A stretch of 64,000 bases of DNA from a virus. The notes below the pieces were generated by a model. It was not told the origin of the DNA, made no database searches, and saw only the letters and a program-made list of their open reading frames with translations. Position numbers and translations under genes: made by a program. Location: IMG/VR virus record IMGVR_UViG_3300047359_001782, positions 23,402 to 87,401 of that record; one strand, written 5' to 3'. Shown here in pieces: positions 51,022-59,167 of this stretch (positions within the stretch are counted from its first letter, which is position 1; each line of letters starts with the position of its first letter).

Positions 51022-52179
51022 TTATTTTTCGTTATAAAGTTTAAGATTAATTATTTCGTCCCAGAAATCTGGGTCATCAATGATCTCATCATGCCTTCCT
51101 GGGATATTATTTTTCCACGCAACCTTACTTGCGTATAATTGGTTATTAGAAGATATGATTTGAGAGCTTTTATAACGAGTATTATTGCATATTTTTTTAT
51201 AGTTGTCAATGTCTTTTTTTGTTTTTTCTTCTATAAAATTAATATCCCAATCGAAGAATTTTAATTTAATTTCGTCTATAGTATTTTCGTCTTTACATAT
51301 AAGTTTTAGTTTTATACCTAGTTTTTTTAAGTTTTTGAAGAAAGTTTCATTGTCGTCTGGTTTTACAAAATAATTGATTTGATGAATATTAGATTTTACT
51401 GTTTTGAGATATTCTATATTCATTGGCTGGTCTAGAAATATATTTACTTTTCTATTGTATGCCCACCTAGTTATATTTTGTTCGTCAAAATGTTCATGAC
51501 CTAAAATATTTGCGGGCTGATTTGGTGCAAAATTATTTGGCATTACGTGATTGGGGATAACGGCTAAAGAGCCTGCGTGATAAGCTTGCCCGATATGTAT
51601 TGTCTCTATATTGTTTAAATTATGTTCTATTCCCAACATATCTAATACTGCGCAGGCAATTTTTTCAGGCATGATTGAGTTTATTGTTTTGGGGTTCTCT
51701 TGGTCGGAAAAAGATGCTTTGTACTTATTTCTGTCGGGCTCAAATAATATACAATCATTAGAGTCGCTCCAGTATGGCCCACAGCATTCTTTGTATAATA
51801 CAGAATATAAGCTTACTATTTTTTTATTAAATCCAGATGCTACATGGGTACTAAATGAGTCTGTACCTAAGTGGAGCATGGAATTTTTGATTATGTACGC
51901 AGCTTGTTTTATAGTTGTTCTTCCTTGATAGTGTAGACAGTTGCTAATTTTAGGCTCTTCTTTGTTTCCTATTTGTACAACTTCAATACCGTTTTTTCTT
52001 AAAAATGGATATATGTAATCAATTACATCATTATAGTAATCATAGGTTTTTGACTGTATTCTGTGGCTTGCGTGAAGAGTAATATATTTTTCCGCCTCAA
52101 CGGGAAAGTAAGATGTCTCAATGAATGGTTTGTCTATTTTCACCCCACAGGATAGCGCGTATTGTTCTACTAAGTGCAT
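51022..52179 (-). CDS. glycosyltransferase, GT9 C-terminal half plus extra domain
   Basis: 385 aa. It opens directly with the mid-linker of heptosyltransferase-like (GT9) enzymes (MHLVEQYALSCGVK), then the donor-binding half: KYITLHASHRIQSKTYDY, IKQAAYIIKNSMLHLGTDSFSTHVASGF and KKIVSLYS. The acceptor-binding N-terminal half is encoded at the end of the upstream gene in another frame. The last ~180 residues are a separate Rossmann-like segment (QPANILGHEHFDEQ, VNIFLDQPMNIEYL). The ATG overlaps the upstream stop by 10 nt. Either the two chains form a split enzyme or a -1 shift joins them. Confidence 0.7.
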   Translation of the reverse strand: MHLVEQYALSCGVKIDKPFIETSYFPVEAEKYITLHASHRIQSKTYDYYNDVIDYIYPFLRKNGIEVVQIGNKEEPKISNCLHYQGRTTIKQAAYIIKNSMLHLGTDSFSTHVASGFNKKIVSLYSVLYKECCGPYWSDSNDCILFEPDRNKYKASFSDQENPKTINSIMPEKIACAVLDMLGIEHNLNNIETIHIGQAYHAGSLAVIPNHVMPNNFAPNQPANILGHEHFDEQNITRWAYNRKVNIFLDQPMNIEYLKTVKSNIHQINYFVKPDDNETFFKNLKKLGIKLKLICKDENTIDEIKLKFFDWDINFIEEKTKKDIDNYKKICNNTRYKSSQIISSNNQLYASKVAWKNNIPGRHDEIIDDPDFWDEIINLKLYNEK

Positions 52180-54071
52180 AAATCAAATTGTATTTTATCT
52201 TTTCCGTTATGTGTAAAGTTTATTATTCTCTGTGTCCCTAGGAAAGGAATGAAGACAATGTCAAAGTAACCTTTCATTTCTCCTTGCCCTTCCATCGCTG
52301 GTAGGTTGGCTAGTGAATCATGGTGAGGTATGCATTTATGAATGCACGGGTTTCCATCTAAGACTTCAAAATATTGTGGTTTTGTTGCGTAATAAATATT
52401 ATGCTTTGGGTATTGTTTTCTTATGTTTGGTAATAGGGATGTAGAAAGATATACATCTCCTATTCTTTCAGGCATAACAATAAGTAATCTATTTTCCTCT
52501 CCTTCGTCATCAAGTAACTCGGATAGTTCTACTTTTTTGTTTTCTTGATTTTCTTTCTCTGCAACACTCTTGAAATATTTTAATACGTCTTCTCTTGTTA
52601 AATCTGTATTTAATCTTTGCATCCAATGTTTGTACCCATCTTCTAATTCATTTGTTTCTACTTTTAAAATATTTTTATATAAATCAATTATCCAATCTGA
52701 GTCGTTATCTATATCTGGGGGGTTGTAGTTTGGATCTCTTTCTTCTATTTTAAAATCAAAATCCCAATCTACTTTCGGCATATCGTCAATGATGCTTTCT
52801 AATTTCTTTCCTATTACTTCTGTGCTATAATTATCTATAACAAACTTTCTGGCGTTTTTACCCATTAATTGCCTGTCTTTTTTAGACATATTTAAAACCT
52901 TAGTTAATTGACTTTCTATGCTTTTGGGGTCTGTGCTAGCTTTAATGAAGTGAGTCCCAGGCTCTCTGTACTCTGTCCAATCTAAAGGTAAACTGCTGGC
53001 TTGCTTAACACAGCAGTCTTCTCCGCAACTATAGTTGGTTATTAATGTGATAAGTTCTGTTAGTTTAGCTTCTTGAATTGGAATCTCTTGCCCTCCGCTT
53101 GTAAATGGGTGACAATATACATCCATTAAATTGTATATTTCATTTAATTGCTCTTCATCAACTCCAAATTTAGTACTTGTTGTAGTCTGAGATTTTTCGC
53201 TGCCGCAAAATGAACAATTTTGATTTTCTCCTTCGAATGGTTTGACTTCGTATTCACCGCAGTTTTTGCAAAAATAAGTTGTTAAAACTTTACTAGGTTC
53301 AATGTTTTTTTCTTTTATTAATCTTGTTATATCCCAGCCTTCTCCCCAGTGAGTATGAAGTAATAACTTTGCATTTGTTTTCGGGTTTTTTTCGCAAAAA
53401 ATTTTAAATCCCTCTAGCAAGTTTGGTACGCTCTTTCTTAATTGATTCCTGAAAACAAAACCTATAATAAAGTCAGAGTCTTCAATAGAGAACTTTTCTC
53501 TTAGAGCTTTTCTCTTTTTATTTTTTAATTTAAAAAAATTAGATGTGTCTACCGCGCCTCTTAATGTTTTTACGTGACTCTGTCCAATTTCATTTAAAGA
53601 TTTTTGCGCGAAACTTGCCCATGTGTAGTAATTTTTAATTTTTGGCGCAGCTCGAACGGCGTCAGGAAGTATTGGTAAACTATCTAATGTAGTCCACACC
53701 ATACAGTTTATTTTATTCCACCATTTTTTTTCTGTATATCCGGTAAATGCCCATATATCTTCGATCCCTATATAGACATCAGGTTTTTCTGATTCAATTA
53801 TTTTATCTATCATCTCTGCTCCGTACCCCGCGCTCCTTGCTAATTGAGGATCTTTATTTAACTTCGAAAGTAGTGCAGGGTTGTTTGGTAATGAACCTTC
53901 CGCTTTCCAGGGTAGAGATTTTAATGAGGGATCTCCCCATCTTATACCATTAGAAAATTCAACTATTTCATACTTTTTTGTTTTTTGTAAATATATGAGT
54001 ATGTTTTTTACATGCTTACCGAAACCTGTGAAAGCTTTGCAGTGATTGCTATGTATGAGAACTTTTTTCAT
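52170..54071 (-). CDS. GT4 glycosyltransferase - zinc ribbon - DUF4214 - GT9 N-terminal half
   Basis: 633 aa in four parts. First a GT-B/GT4 fold (KVLIHSNHCKAFTGFGKHVK, FIIGFVFRNQLRKSVPNLLEGF, YCHPFTSGGQEIPIQEA) interrupted by a zinc ribbon (CKNCGEYEV...CSFCGSEK, near 268-292). Then a DUF4214-like helical unit (DSDWIIDLYKNILKVETNEL, about 455-505). Last, the first half of a GT9 domain (LLIVMPERIGDVYLSTSLLP ... IHKCIPHHDSLANLP), which stops at FDLCT just where the GT9 linker begins. The rest of GT9 is in the next gene. GT4 and GT9 enzymes transfer sugars from nucleotide-sugars. It is the largest of at least five glycosyltransferase genes here. Confidence 0.75.
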   Translation of the reverse strand: MKKVLIHSNHCKAFTGFGKHVKNILIYLQKTKKYEIVEFSNGIRWGDPSLKSLPWKAEGSLPNNPALLSKLNKDPQLARSAGYGAEMIDKIIESEKPDVYIGIEDIWAFTGYTEKKWWNKINCMVWTTLDSLPILPDAVRAAPKIKNYYTWASFAQKSLNEIGQSHVKTLRGAVDTSNFFKLKNKKRKALREKFSIEDSDFIIGFVFRNQLRKSVPNLLEGFKIFCEKNPKTNAKLLLHTHWGEGWDITRLIKEKNIEPSKVLTTYFCKNCGEYEVKPFEGENQNCSFCGSEKSQTTTSTKFGVDEEQLNEIYNLMDVYCHPFTSGGQEIPIQEAKLTELITLITNYSCGEDCCVKQASSLPLDWTEYREPGTHFIKASTDPKSIESQLTKVLNMSKKDRQLMGKNARKFVIDNYSTEVIGKKLESIIDDMPKVDWDFDFKIEERDPNYNPPDIDNDSDWIIDLYKNILKVETNELEDGYKHWMQRLNTDLTREDVLKYFKSVAEKENQENKKVELSELLDDEGEENRLLIVMPERIGDVYLSTSLLPNIRKQYPKHNIYYATKPQYFEVLDGNPCIHKCIPHHDSLANLPAMEGQGEMKGYFDIVFIPFLGTQRIINFTHNGKDKIQFDLCT

Positions 54072-54637
54072 TAAAACGGGGCATCTTCTGTGTCAGTATT
54101 TTTATTATTTTTATTTTTAGATTTGTACTTCTCCAGTTTAATCGCTTCTTCCTTTTTTCTGTGATCATAAAGACAGCTTAGGTAATACCTAAAGAACTCT
54201 AGTAAATTCTCTACTTCGCCAGGCTCTAATGGAATTCTGAATGTTTGAGATCCATTTCTTGTAAAAGTAATTCCAAAGGCTGGCAAAGTAACCCATTCCT
54301 CTTTGTCTCCATTTTTAATTTTAGTTTTTTTATCCCAAGGGACACACTTGATTGAGGTTTTATTTTCCTCAAAACTATGATACGCAGAGAATTCATTTCT
54401 GTTTTTGAATGAGCTCATGATTCCACCGATTTCAAATTCCGTAAATTTTAAGTTAATTTTTTTATCTGGATCTCCAGAGTTGCCTGAGAAATTTGCCGTT
54501 TTAGATGAATCATTCCAGCTAAATTGCTGGATAGCATTCACGTATATTACAGGTTCTTTGTTTTTATTATTTCCTATTGAAAAATTAAAGGCGCAGCCTG
54601 TATTCTTACTGTTTGGTTTATATAGGGATATTGACAT
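54071..54637 (-). CDS. putative ssDNA-binding protein with acidic DAPF tail
   Basis: 188 aa. The N-terminal domain (MSISLYKPNSKNTGCAFNFS, VIYVNAIQQFSWND, KTANFSGN) and a later FEIGGIMSSFKNRNEFSAYHS suggest a compact beta/alpha fold like ssDNA-binding whirly/PC4-type proteins. VENLLEFFRYYLSCLYD is a helix. The linker is Lys/Asn-rich and the end DTEDAPF mimics the DDIPF tip of SSB, which recruits replication partners. The fold assignment is tentative; the tail is directly visible. A second, classical SSB is encoded at 56604-56987. Confidence 0.5.
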   Translation of the reverse strand: MSISLYKPNSKNTGCAFNFSIGNNKNKEPVIYVNAIQQFSWNDSSKTANFSGNSGDPDKKINLKFTEFEIGGIMSSFKNRNEFSAYHSFEENKTSIKCVPWDKKTKIKNGDKEEWVTLPAFGITFTRNGSQTFRIPLEPGEVENLLEFFRYYLSCLYDHRKKEEAIKLEKYKSKNKNNKNTDTEDAPF

Positions 54638-54680
54638 AACTGAATGATTATATGTGAATTACCTTAAACTTCAAAATAAA

Positions 54681-54995
54681 TTAGGTTTTTCCTCTTATCA
54701 TTAATTCTCCTTTAGGTAAAACTAGAGTTCTTAGTACTGTAGCTGTATTATTGCAAGTTTTTATTCTCTGTACGTGCCCTGCTTTGTTGAGACGCGATAA
54801 GCTTGCGGATATCTTGCCGTAAGACATGCCTCCTAAATCTTGACCTATTTTCTTGTTCGATAAATATATAGCCTTTCCATGTGAGCCCTTGGACACAAGG
54901 TAATTATAGACAAGGAGGTCGTTACTAATCAATTTTCCATTTATTATGTCTAAATGAATCTCGAATGGAATCTGCGTAAATTTATTCAATACCAT
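54681..54995 (-). CDS. winged-helix DNA-binding regulator
   Basis: 104 aa. It starts MVLNKFTQIPFEIHLDII, followed by LLVYNYLVSKGS and a helix-turn-helix/wing: IYLSNKKIGQDLGGMSYGKI, then SASLSRLNKAGHVQRI (recognition helix and wing), and TVLRTLVLPKGEL. This is the layout of small phage winged-helix repressors and of replication-initiator DNA-binding domains. It is divergent from the dNMP kinase/sigma operon, and two operator-like repeats lie directly upstream, so it probably controls both promoters. The start may be this ATG or the in-frame TTG at 54989, which lies 6 nt from the -10 box. Confidence 0.75.
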   Translation of the reverse strand: MVLNKFTQIPFEIHLDIINGKLISNDLLVYNYLVSKGSHGKAIYLSNKKIGQDLGGMSYGKISASLSRLNKAGHVQRIKTCNNTATVLRTLVLPKGELMIRGKT

Positions 54996-55024
54996 AGATT
55001 ACCATAAGTGATTATTAAGGTCAA
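54996..55024 (-). promoter_or_regulatory. putative promoter for the winged-helix operon
   Basis: Minus-strand -35 TTGACC (55024-55019), 17 bp, then TAATCT (55001-54996), a weak -10, directly next to the ATG at 54995. If used, transcription would begin inside the annotated start, favouring the TTG at 54989. The operator-like repeats begin 3 bp beyond the -35. Confidence 0.5.
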
Positions 55025-55026
55025 GC

Positions 55027-55072
55027 ACATTCAAAAAATTGAACGTCGGACATTCGAAAAATTGAACGTTGT
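55027..55072. repeat. two tandem 23-bp operator/iteron-like repeats
   Basis: Copy 1 is 55027-55049, copy 2 is 55050-55072, adjoining exactly. Both share ACATTC[A/G]AAAAATTGAACGT and differ at few positions. Each contains a TTC(A/G)A-A4-TTGAA near-palindrome. An AT-rich stretch (55070-55120) follows. Position between divergent promoters beside a winged-helix gene suggests repressor binding; an origin (iteron) role is an alternative. Confidence 0.75.
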
Positions 55073-55124
55073 TAATATATAAGATATTCATATATAATTT
55101 ATTAATAATATATAAATATAAGAA

Positions 55125-55153
55125 TTGACATTTAGTTTAAAAGATGGTATAGT
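55125..55153 (+). promoter_or_regulatory. sigma-70-type early promoter
   Basis: -35 TTGACA (55125-55130), 17 bp, -10 TATAGT (55148-55153), then 7 nt to the ATG at 55161. Drives the rightward kinase/sigma/SSB operon as a leaderless message. Confidence 0.85.
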
Positions 55154-55160
55154 TTTAATT

Positions 55161-55457
55161 ATGAAGTTTTTAGACTTAAGTGAAGGCAGGTTTTATTTAG
55201 TAAGATGCTCTGATTGGGCTAATGTAATTCAAGCAGAAGACGAAACGCAGGCCTGCGTCGAGTCTCTAGTAGAAATGCTAGAGAGGAAGGGTAGGGATTT
55301 AAAACTGTCATCAGTAATGATAACTCAGAGATTAGGAAGTGATATTATGAGTGAAGATTACGATGAAGAAGTATGTTACCATTCGGTTTCAACTATGTTG
55401 GCGAACGCAGGTCAACACGAACTATCCTCTAACCTGAAATCTATTTTCGGAGCATGA
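55161..55457 (+). CDS. small acidic early protein, unknown
   Basis: 98 aa from the ATG at 55161 (MKFLDLSEGRFYLVRCSDWA). An in-frame ATG at 55125 overlaps the -35 box and is rejected. The protein is acidic, with ETQACVESLVEMLERKGRDL and a later YDEEVCYHSVSTMLANAGQHE. No recognised domain. First gene of the rightward early operon; the stop overlaps the kinase start by 4 nt. Early position and size are typical of host-modulating proteins, but no function can be assigned. Confidence 0.65.
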   Translation: MKFLDLSEGRFYLVRCSDWANVIQAEDETQACVESLVEMLERKGRDLKLSSVMITQRLGSDIMSEDYDEEVCYHSVSTMLANAGQHELSSNLKSIFGA

Positions 55458-56008
55458 GTGGAAAACTTATAGGGCTTTGCGGCTTAGCTAGGTGCGGAAA
55501 AGATAGTTTTTTCGAAGTATCCGAGAGTATTTTAAGTAAACAAGGTATAGATGTTAAGAGGTATGCATTTGCAGACTCCCTAAAGCAAGAGTGTGATGAA
55601 TTATTAAATAAATATGTAGGTATCTCAGCATTCACAGAGAAATCTTCAGAAAAAGAAATAATACGACCTCTGCTAGTTACGTACGGAACACATATAAGGC
55701 GAAAACTAAACCAGAACTGCTGGATAGATAAAATAAATAATGATGTATTAAAAAGTATATCTAACAATAAAATTGTTTTTGTCACAGACGTAAGGTTTGA
55801 GAATGAAATTAACTGGATACATAGTCTGAAAGGCGAAAGTATACATATAACTAGGGAAGGTAATTCAGCACCCAATAAAGAAGAATTAAAAAATGACCCG
55901 ATCCTTAAGGAAAAATCAACACAAAACATATATTGGAAAAACTTTGATTCAATAAAATCAAAAGATATATCGAATATAGTCAACAATATCTTACTATCTA
56001 TTCTATGA
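55454..56008 (+). CDS. deoxynucleoside monophosphate kinase
   Basis: 184 aa. The P-loop is GLCGLARCGKDSF (near residues 6-18). KRYAFADSLKQECDELLNKY, a YGTHIRRKLNQNCWIDKI lid-type segment and VFVTDVRFENEINWI match phage dNMP kinases (T4 gene 1 type). It phosphorylates dNMPs to dNDPs, recycling nucleotides released from host DNA and feeding replication along with dUTPase and dCMP deaminase. It overlaps both neighbours by 4 nt. Confidence 0.9.
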   Translation: MSGKLIGLCGLARCGKDSFFEVSESILSKQGIDVKRYAFADSLKQECDELLNKYVGISAFTEKSSEKEIIRPLLVTYGTHIRRKLNQNCWIDKINNDVLKSISNNKIVFVTDVRFENEINWIHSLKGESIHITREGNSAPNKEELKNDPILKEKSTQNIYWKNFDSIKSKDISNIVNNILLSIL

Positions 56009-56607
56009 TCACTGAATATACAGACCTAGAATTAATAAGTAACCTTAAGAATAATGTAGACGAACAGAATAGTCTAAAGATGTTAGTCGACAGGCATAGT
56101 GGAATATACCTAGATATGGTAAACTCATATTCGAGTCCAGATAATCCCTATATAGACTATCATGAGTTAATACGAGATAAGGAATATAAAATATATGACG
56201 CTGCATTAAAATTCGACGAAACAAGAGGGGCTAAATTCAGCACTTACTTAGGCAATGAAACGAAATGGATGTGCCTAAATACATACAATAGAAACAAAAG
56301 AAGACCTATGTTTAACAGCGAATACATAGAAAATATGAAAAAAGATAACGATATAGAAATAGAATGCGACACAATATCAGAGAGTATACGTAACGATTTA
56401 TTCGGGAAAGTTTTAAGTGCCATAGAAAAGCATCCAGACGAAAGGGTTGAAAAAATATTCAAAATGAGGTACATAGTCGGAAGAAAAAATAAAGTAATGC
56501 CTTGGAAGCAAATTGGAGACAGTATGAATTTAAGTATACAAGGATGCATAAATATACATAATTCAGCAATAGAAACATTTAAAAACGAATTAAAACAAGA
56601 TATATGA
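56005..56607 (+). CDS. phage-encoded RNA polymerase sigma factor
   Basis: 200 aa, near the size of T4 gp55. Region 2 is visible as KMLVDRHSGIYLDMVNSY and DAALKFDETRGAKFSTYLGN, then TKWMCLNTYNRNKRRP (regions 2.3-2.4). Region 4 is VEKIFKMRYIVG and MPWKQIGDSMNLSIQGCINI with a helix-turn-helix. Regions 1.1 and 3 are lacking, as in late or alternative sigma factors. It probably redirects host polymerase to late promoters; the GTGTAAWA elements in front of virion genes are candidates for its -10. Co-transcribed with the dNMP kinase and SSB genes. Confidence 0.85.
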   Translation: MITEYTDLELISNLKNNVDEQNSLKMLVDRHSGIYLDMVNSYSSPDNPYIDYHELIRDKEYKIYDAALKFDETRGAKFSTYLGNETKWMCLNTYNRNKRRPMFNSEYIENMKKDNDIEIECDTISESIRNDLFGKVLSAIEKHPDERVEKIFKMRYIVGRKNKVMPWKQIGDSMNLSIQGCINIHNSAIETFKNELKQDI

Positions 56608-56987
56608 ATAAATTTATCGGACTAGGCAATTTAACCAAAGACCCAAACTTTAAAAACTTAAACAACGGAAACAATGTTTGTGAGTTCTCGATAGCAATAA
56701 ACAACAAAGCAAATAATTCAGTTTTTTTTATTGATGTAGAATCTTGGGGTAATGTAGCAGAAAACTGCAAGCGCTTCCTATCAAAAGGAAGAAAAGTTTT
56801 AATAGAAGGAAGATTGATGTCCAGCAATTGGACGTCAAAATCAGGAGAAAAAAGAACAAAAACCTTCTGCAGGGCAGATCTCGTTACGTTCCTTGATAAC
56901 TCTCAGCAAGAATCTCAAGAAAAAAGTATTGAAGAAAAAGCAAAACAAATAATAGAAGACGATCAATTCGCAGATATACCATTTTAA
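56604..56987 (+). CDS. ssb: single-stranded DNA-binding protein
   Basis: 127 aa. OB fold: MNKFIGLGNLTKDPNFKNL, then VCEFSIAINNKA, VFFIDVESWGNVAENCKRFL, KGRKVLIEGRLMSSNW and KTFCRADLVTFL, as in bacterial SSB. A Glu/Gln-rich linker leads to QFADIPF, the partner-binding acidic tip. It coats single-stranded DNA during replication and recombination. The start overlaps the sigma gene stop by 4 nt. Confidence 0.96.
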   Translation: MNKFIGLGNLTKDPNFKNLNNGNNVCEFSIAINNKANNSVFFIDVESWGNVAENCKRFLSKGRKVLIEGRLMSSNWTSKSGEKRTKTFCRADLVTFLDNSQQESQEKSIEEKAKQIIEDDQFADIPF

Positions 56988-56988
56988 T

Positions 56989-58044
56989 ATGAATAAAATA
57001 ATTTATAAAGCCCCACTAAATTCACTATCCTTTGGTAATGTTTCATTTAATTTACTAAAAGAAATGTACAAAAGAAAAATGGAAGTATCTATGTTTCCTA
57101 TAGGCAATGTAGATGTTAGTTCTTATGGAGAACAGGATGATGGCTTCAAAAAATGGCTTCAAGAGTGCATATCTAATAGATTTGAAAATCTTAATAAAGA
57201 AACCACAACCTTACAGCTATGGCATTTAAACGGATCAGAGCAAAGAATATCATCTAGGCAAATATTATATACATTTTATGAATTAGATAACCCAACTCTT
57301 GCAGAAAAAAGCTTATCAAATCTTCAGGACAAAACAGTATTCAGCAGTACTTACGCTTCAAATCAATTCGAAGGGTCTCATTTTTCCCCGCTTGGTTTTG
57401 ATACTTCATTCTATAAAACAGGAAAAGAATACATGCCAGATAAAATCCACTTCGGGTTAATGGGAAAATTCGAAAAAAGAAAACATACAGAAAAAATAAT
57501 AAAAGCCTGGATAAAGAAGTATGGAAATAATTACAAATACCAATTATCATGTTGTATAACAAATCCTTTCTTTAAAAAAGGTCAAATGGAATCAGTTATA
57601 GCAAACATACTTGAAGGAGAAAGGTATGGCAATATAAACTTCCTACCTTTTTTACCTAAAAACCAGCAAGTAAATGATTTTTTGAATTCAATAGATATAG
57701 ACTTAGGAGGAATGAGTGGAGCCGAAGGGTGGAACCTTCCCTCTTTTAATGCAACCTGCTTAGGTAAGTGGAGTATCGTGTTAAACTCGACGAGTCATAC
57801 AGATTGGGCGAATAACAAAAATAGTGTAATAGTCGAGCCTTCAGGGAAAGAAAACGCAGAAGATGGAATATTTTTCACCAAAGATTCTCAATTTAATACA
57901 GGTAATATTTTTACATTCAGCGAAGAAGAATTTATATTTGCAATGGAAATTGCGGAATCAAAATGTAAAATAAGTAATACAGAAGGAGAAAAACTAAAAG
58001 AGCAATTTACTTACTCTAAAACTTTAGATAATATCTTAAAATAA
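56989..58044 (+). CDS. GT4-like glycosyltransferase
   Basis: 351 aa, GT-B fold. The C-terminal donor half carries KIHFGLMGKFEKRKHTEKII, INFLPFLPKNQQVNDFLNSI and DIDLGGMSGAEGWNLPSFNA, where the E-G-W-N-L-P segment corresponds to the E-x7-E motif region of GT4 enzymes. The N-terminal half (YKAPLNSLSFGNVSFNLLKE, QLWHLNGSEQRISSRQILYT) is the acceptor side. Unusually for an early cluster, it sits directly after ssb (1-nt gap), so a role in modifying DNA, or protecting it during replication, is as plausible as virion glycosylation. Substrate unknown. Confidence 0.8.
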   Translation: MNKIIYKAPLNSLSFGNVSFNLLKEMYKRKMEVSMFPIGNVDVSSYGEQDDGFKKWLQECISNRFENLNKETTTLQLWHLNGSEQRISSRQILYTFYELDNPTLAEKSLSNLQDKTVFSSTYASNQFEGSHFSPLGFDTSFYKTGKEYMPDKIHFGLMGKFEKRKHTEKIIKAWIKKYGNNYKYQLSCCITNPFFKKGQMESVIANILEGERYGNINFLPFLPKNQQVNDFLNSIDIDLGGMSGAEGWNLPSFNATCLGKWSIVLNSTSHTDWANNKNSVIVEPSGKENAEDGIFFTKDSQFNTGNIFTFSEEEFIFAMEIAESKCKISNTEGEKLKEQFTYSKTLDNILK

Positions 58045-58388
58045 TGCCTCTATACACATACGAACACCCTAAAACTAAAGAAATTATAGACGTAATCCAA
58101 GGGATGAACGATGAGCATGTTCACATAGACGAAAAAGGTGTTGAATGGAAAAGAATCTGGAACGTGCCTCAAGCAAGCATAGACTCCTCCTCAGATCCTT
58201 TTGATAATCAAGCATTTAAAAATAAAACTGCAAACCAAAAAGGTTCTTACGGAGATCTAATTGATCAAAGTAAAGAGATGAGTCAAAAAAGAAAAGATAA
58301 GCTAGGATATGACCCTATTCAAAAAAAATACTTCAAAGAATACAGCGAGAAAAGACGAGGAATAAAGCATCCTTTAGATAAAAGCTAA
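58044..58388 (+). CDS. FmdB-like small protein without zinc cysteines
   Basis: 114 aa. The start MPLYTYEHPKTKEIIDVIQG and VEWKRIWNVPQASID follow the pattern of FmdB-type zinc-ribbon regulators (MPxYxYxC..C), found in many phages, but the cysteines are absent. The C-terminal half is charged (KEMSQKRKDKLGYDPIQKKY). The start overlaps the glycosyltransferase stop by 1 nt. It is the last gene before a putative late promoter element. Function unknown. Confidence 0.6.
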   Translation: MPLYTYEHPKTKEIIDVIQGMNDEHVHIDEKGVEWKRIWNVPQASIDSSSDPFDNQAFKNKTANQKGSYGDLIDQSKEMSQKRKDKLGYDPIQKKYFKEYSEKRRGIKHPLDKS

Positions 58389-58394
58389 AAAAAA

Positions 58395-58402
58395 GTGTAA
58401 TA
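58395..58402 (+). promoter_or_regulatory. putative late promoter element GTGTAATA
   Basis: GTGTAATA, 9 nt before the ATG at 58412, exactly at the boundary between replication/regulation genes and fibre genes. Confidence 0.5.
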
Positions 58403-58411
58403 CTTTCCGTT

Positions 58412-59167
58412 ATGTCTAGCTCGGAAAAGTATAAAAATAACCCTCTATATGGAGATATAACTAGATTAGATCACCTATCTCCTCAACCAACATTTGCATA
58501 TTCGTGGAATATAGAAACATCCACATGGGAACCAAATACCTCTGAACCTCAAGTGTTAAAAGTTTCTCCTTCTTACAAGACCTTAACTAAAACAGTTGAA
58601 CAAAAAATAGAGGAAGATTTTTTCTTACTAGAAAACATAACAGATGAATTAAGGTATGGAGTTTATTCGGGCGAATGCTTTGGAGAAGACAAATTTATCA
58701 TGGACGACATATTTAATGTTCATTTTGAAAACGCAAGAACAAATCCTAGTACGCCTGAAACAGGTCATCCAGACTATTTTATTCATACGGAACATACAGA
58801 CACGGGCAGGTGTATCGAATCAAATGGAGTTTTTCATAGCGACACTTCATATGGGCTTAGGGCTGAAAATAAAGACTCATCAACAATCAATTCTTATCAA
58901 TTAAAAGACTTCTCTAATTTATACGAATCTGGAGTTGCAGAAAGTGTTATATTATTCAATGAATCCCCTTATCCTATTCAATTTCATACAGCAAACAAAA
59001 CAACTAACGGAGACTTGAAGTACGGAAGTATATTATATTTATATCCTGACGGAGCGGTACAAATAAACACTAATGAAGCCAGTAATGTTTTTATTAAAAG
59101 GCCCCACACTATATCAGGATATACAGTTAAATATGCAATAAACTATAGAGAAACTGAATCCTTGTAA
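58412..59167 (+). CDS. virion/fibre-associated protein, unknown
   Basis: 251 aa. It begins MSSSEKYKNNPLYGDITRLD and has FAYSWNIETSTWEPNTSEP, a mid beta region (YFIHTEHTDTGRCIESNGVF) and VILFNESPYPIQFHTANKTT near the end. No domain recognised. The Trp-rich N-terminal hairpin resembles those in other fibre proteins of this window. It overlaps the next gene by 1 nt and is led by a late promoter element, so a structural role is likely. Confidence 0.55.
   Translation: MSSSEKYKNNPLYGDITRLDHLSPQPTFAYSWNIETSTWEPNTSEPQVLKVSPSYKTLTKTVEQKIEEDFFLLENITDELRYGVYSGECFGEDKFIMDDIFNVHFENARTNPSTPETGHPDYFIHTEHTDTGRCIESNGVFHSDTSYGLRAENKDSSTINSYQLKDFSNLYESGVAESVILFNESPYPIQFHTANKTTNGDLKYGSILYLYPDGAVQINTNEASNVFIKRPHTISGYTVKYAINYRETESL

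Noticed and set aside
55441-55986. 181-codon antisense frame opposite the dNMP kinase
   Set aside because: The kinase on the plus strand has clear motifs and 4-nt overlaps with both neighbours; the antisense frame is a codon-usage shadow.
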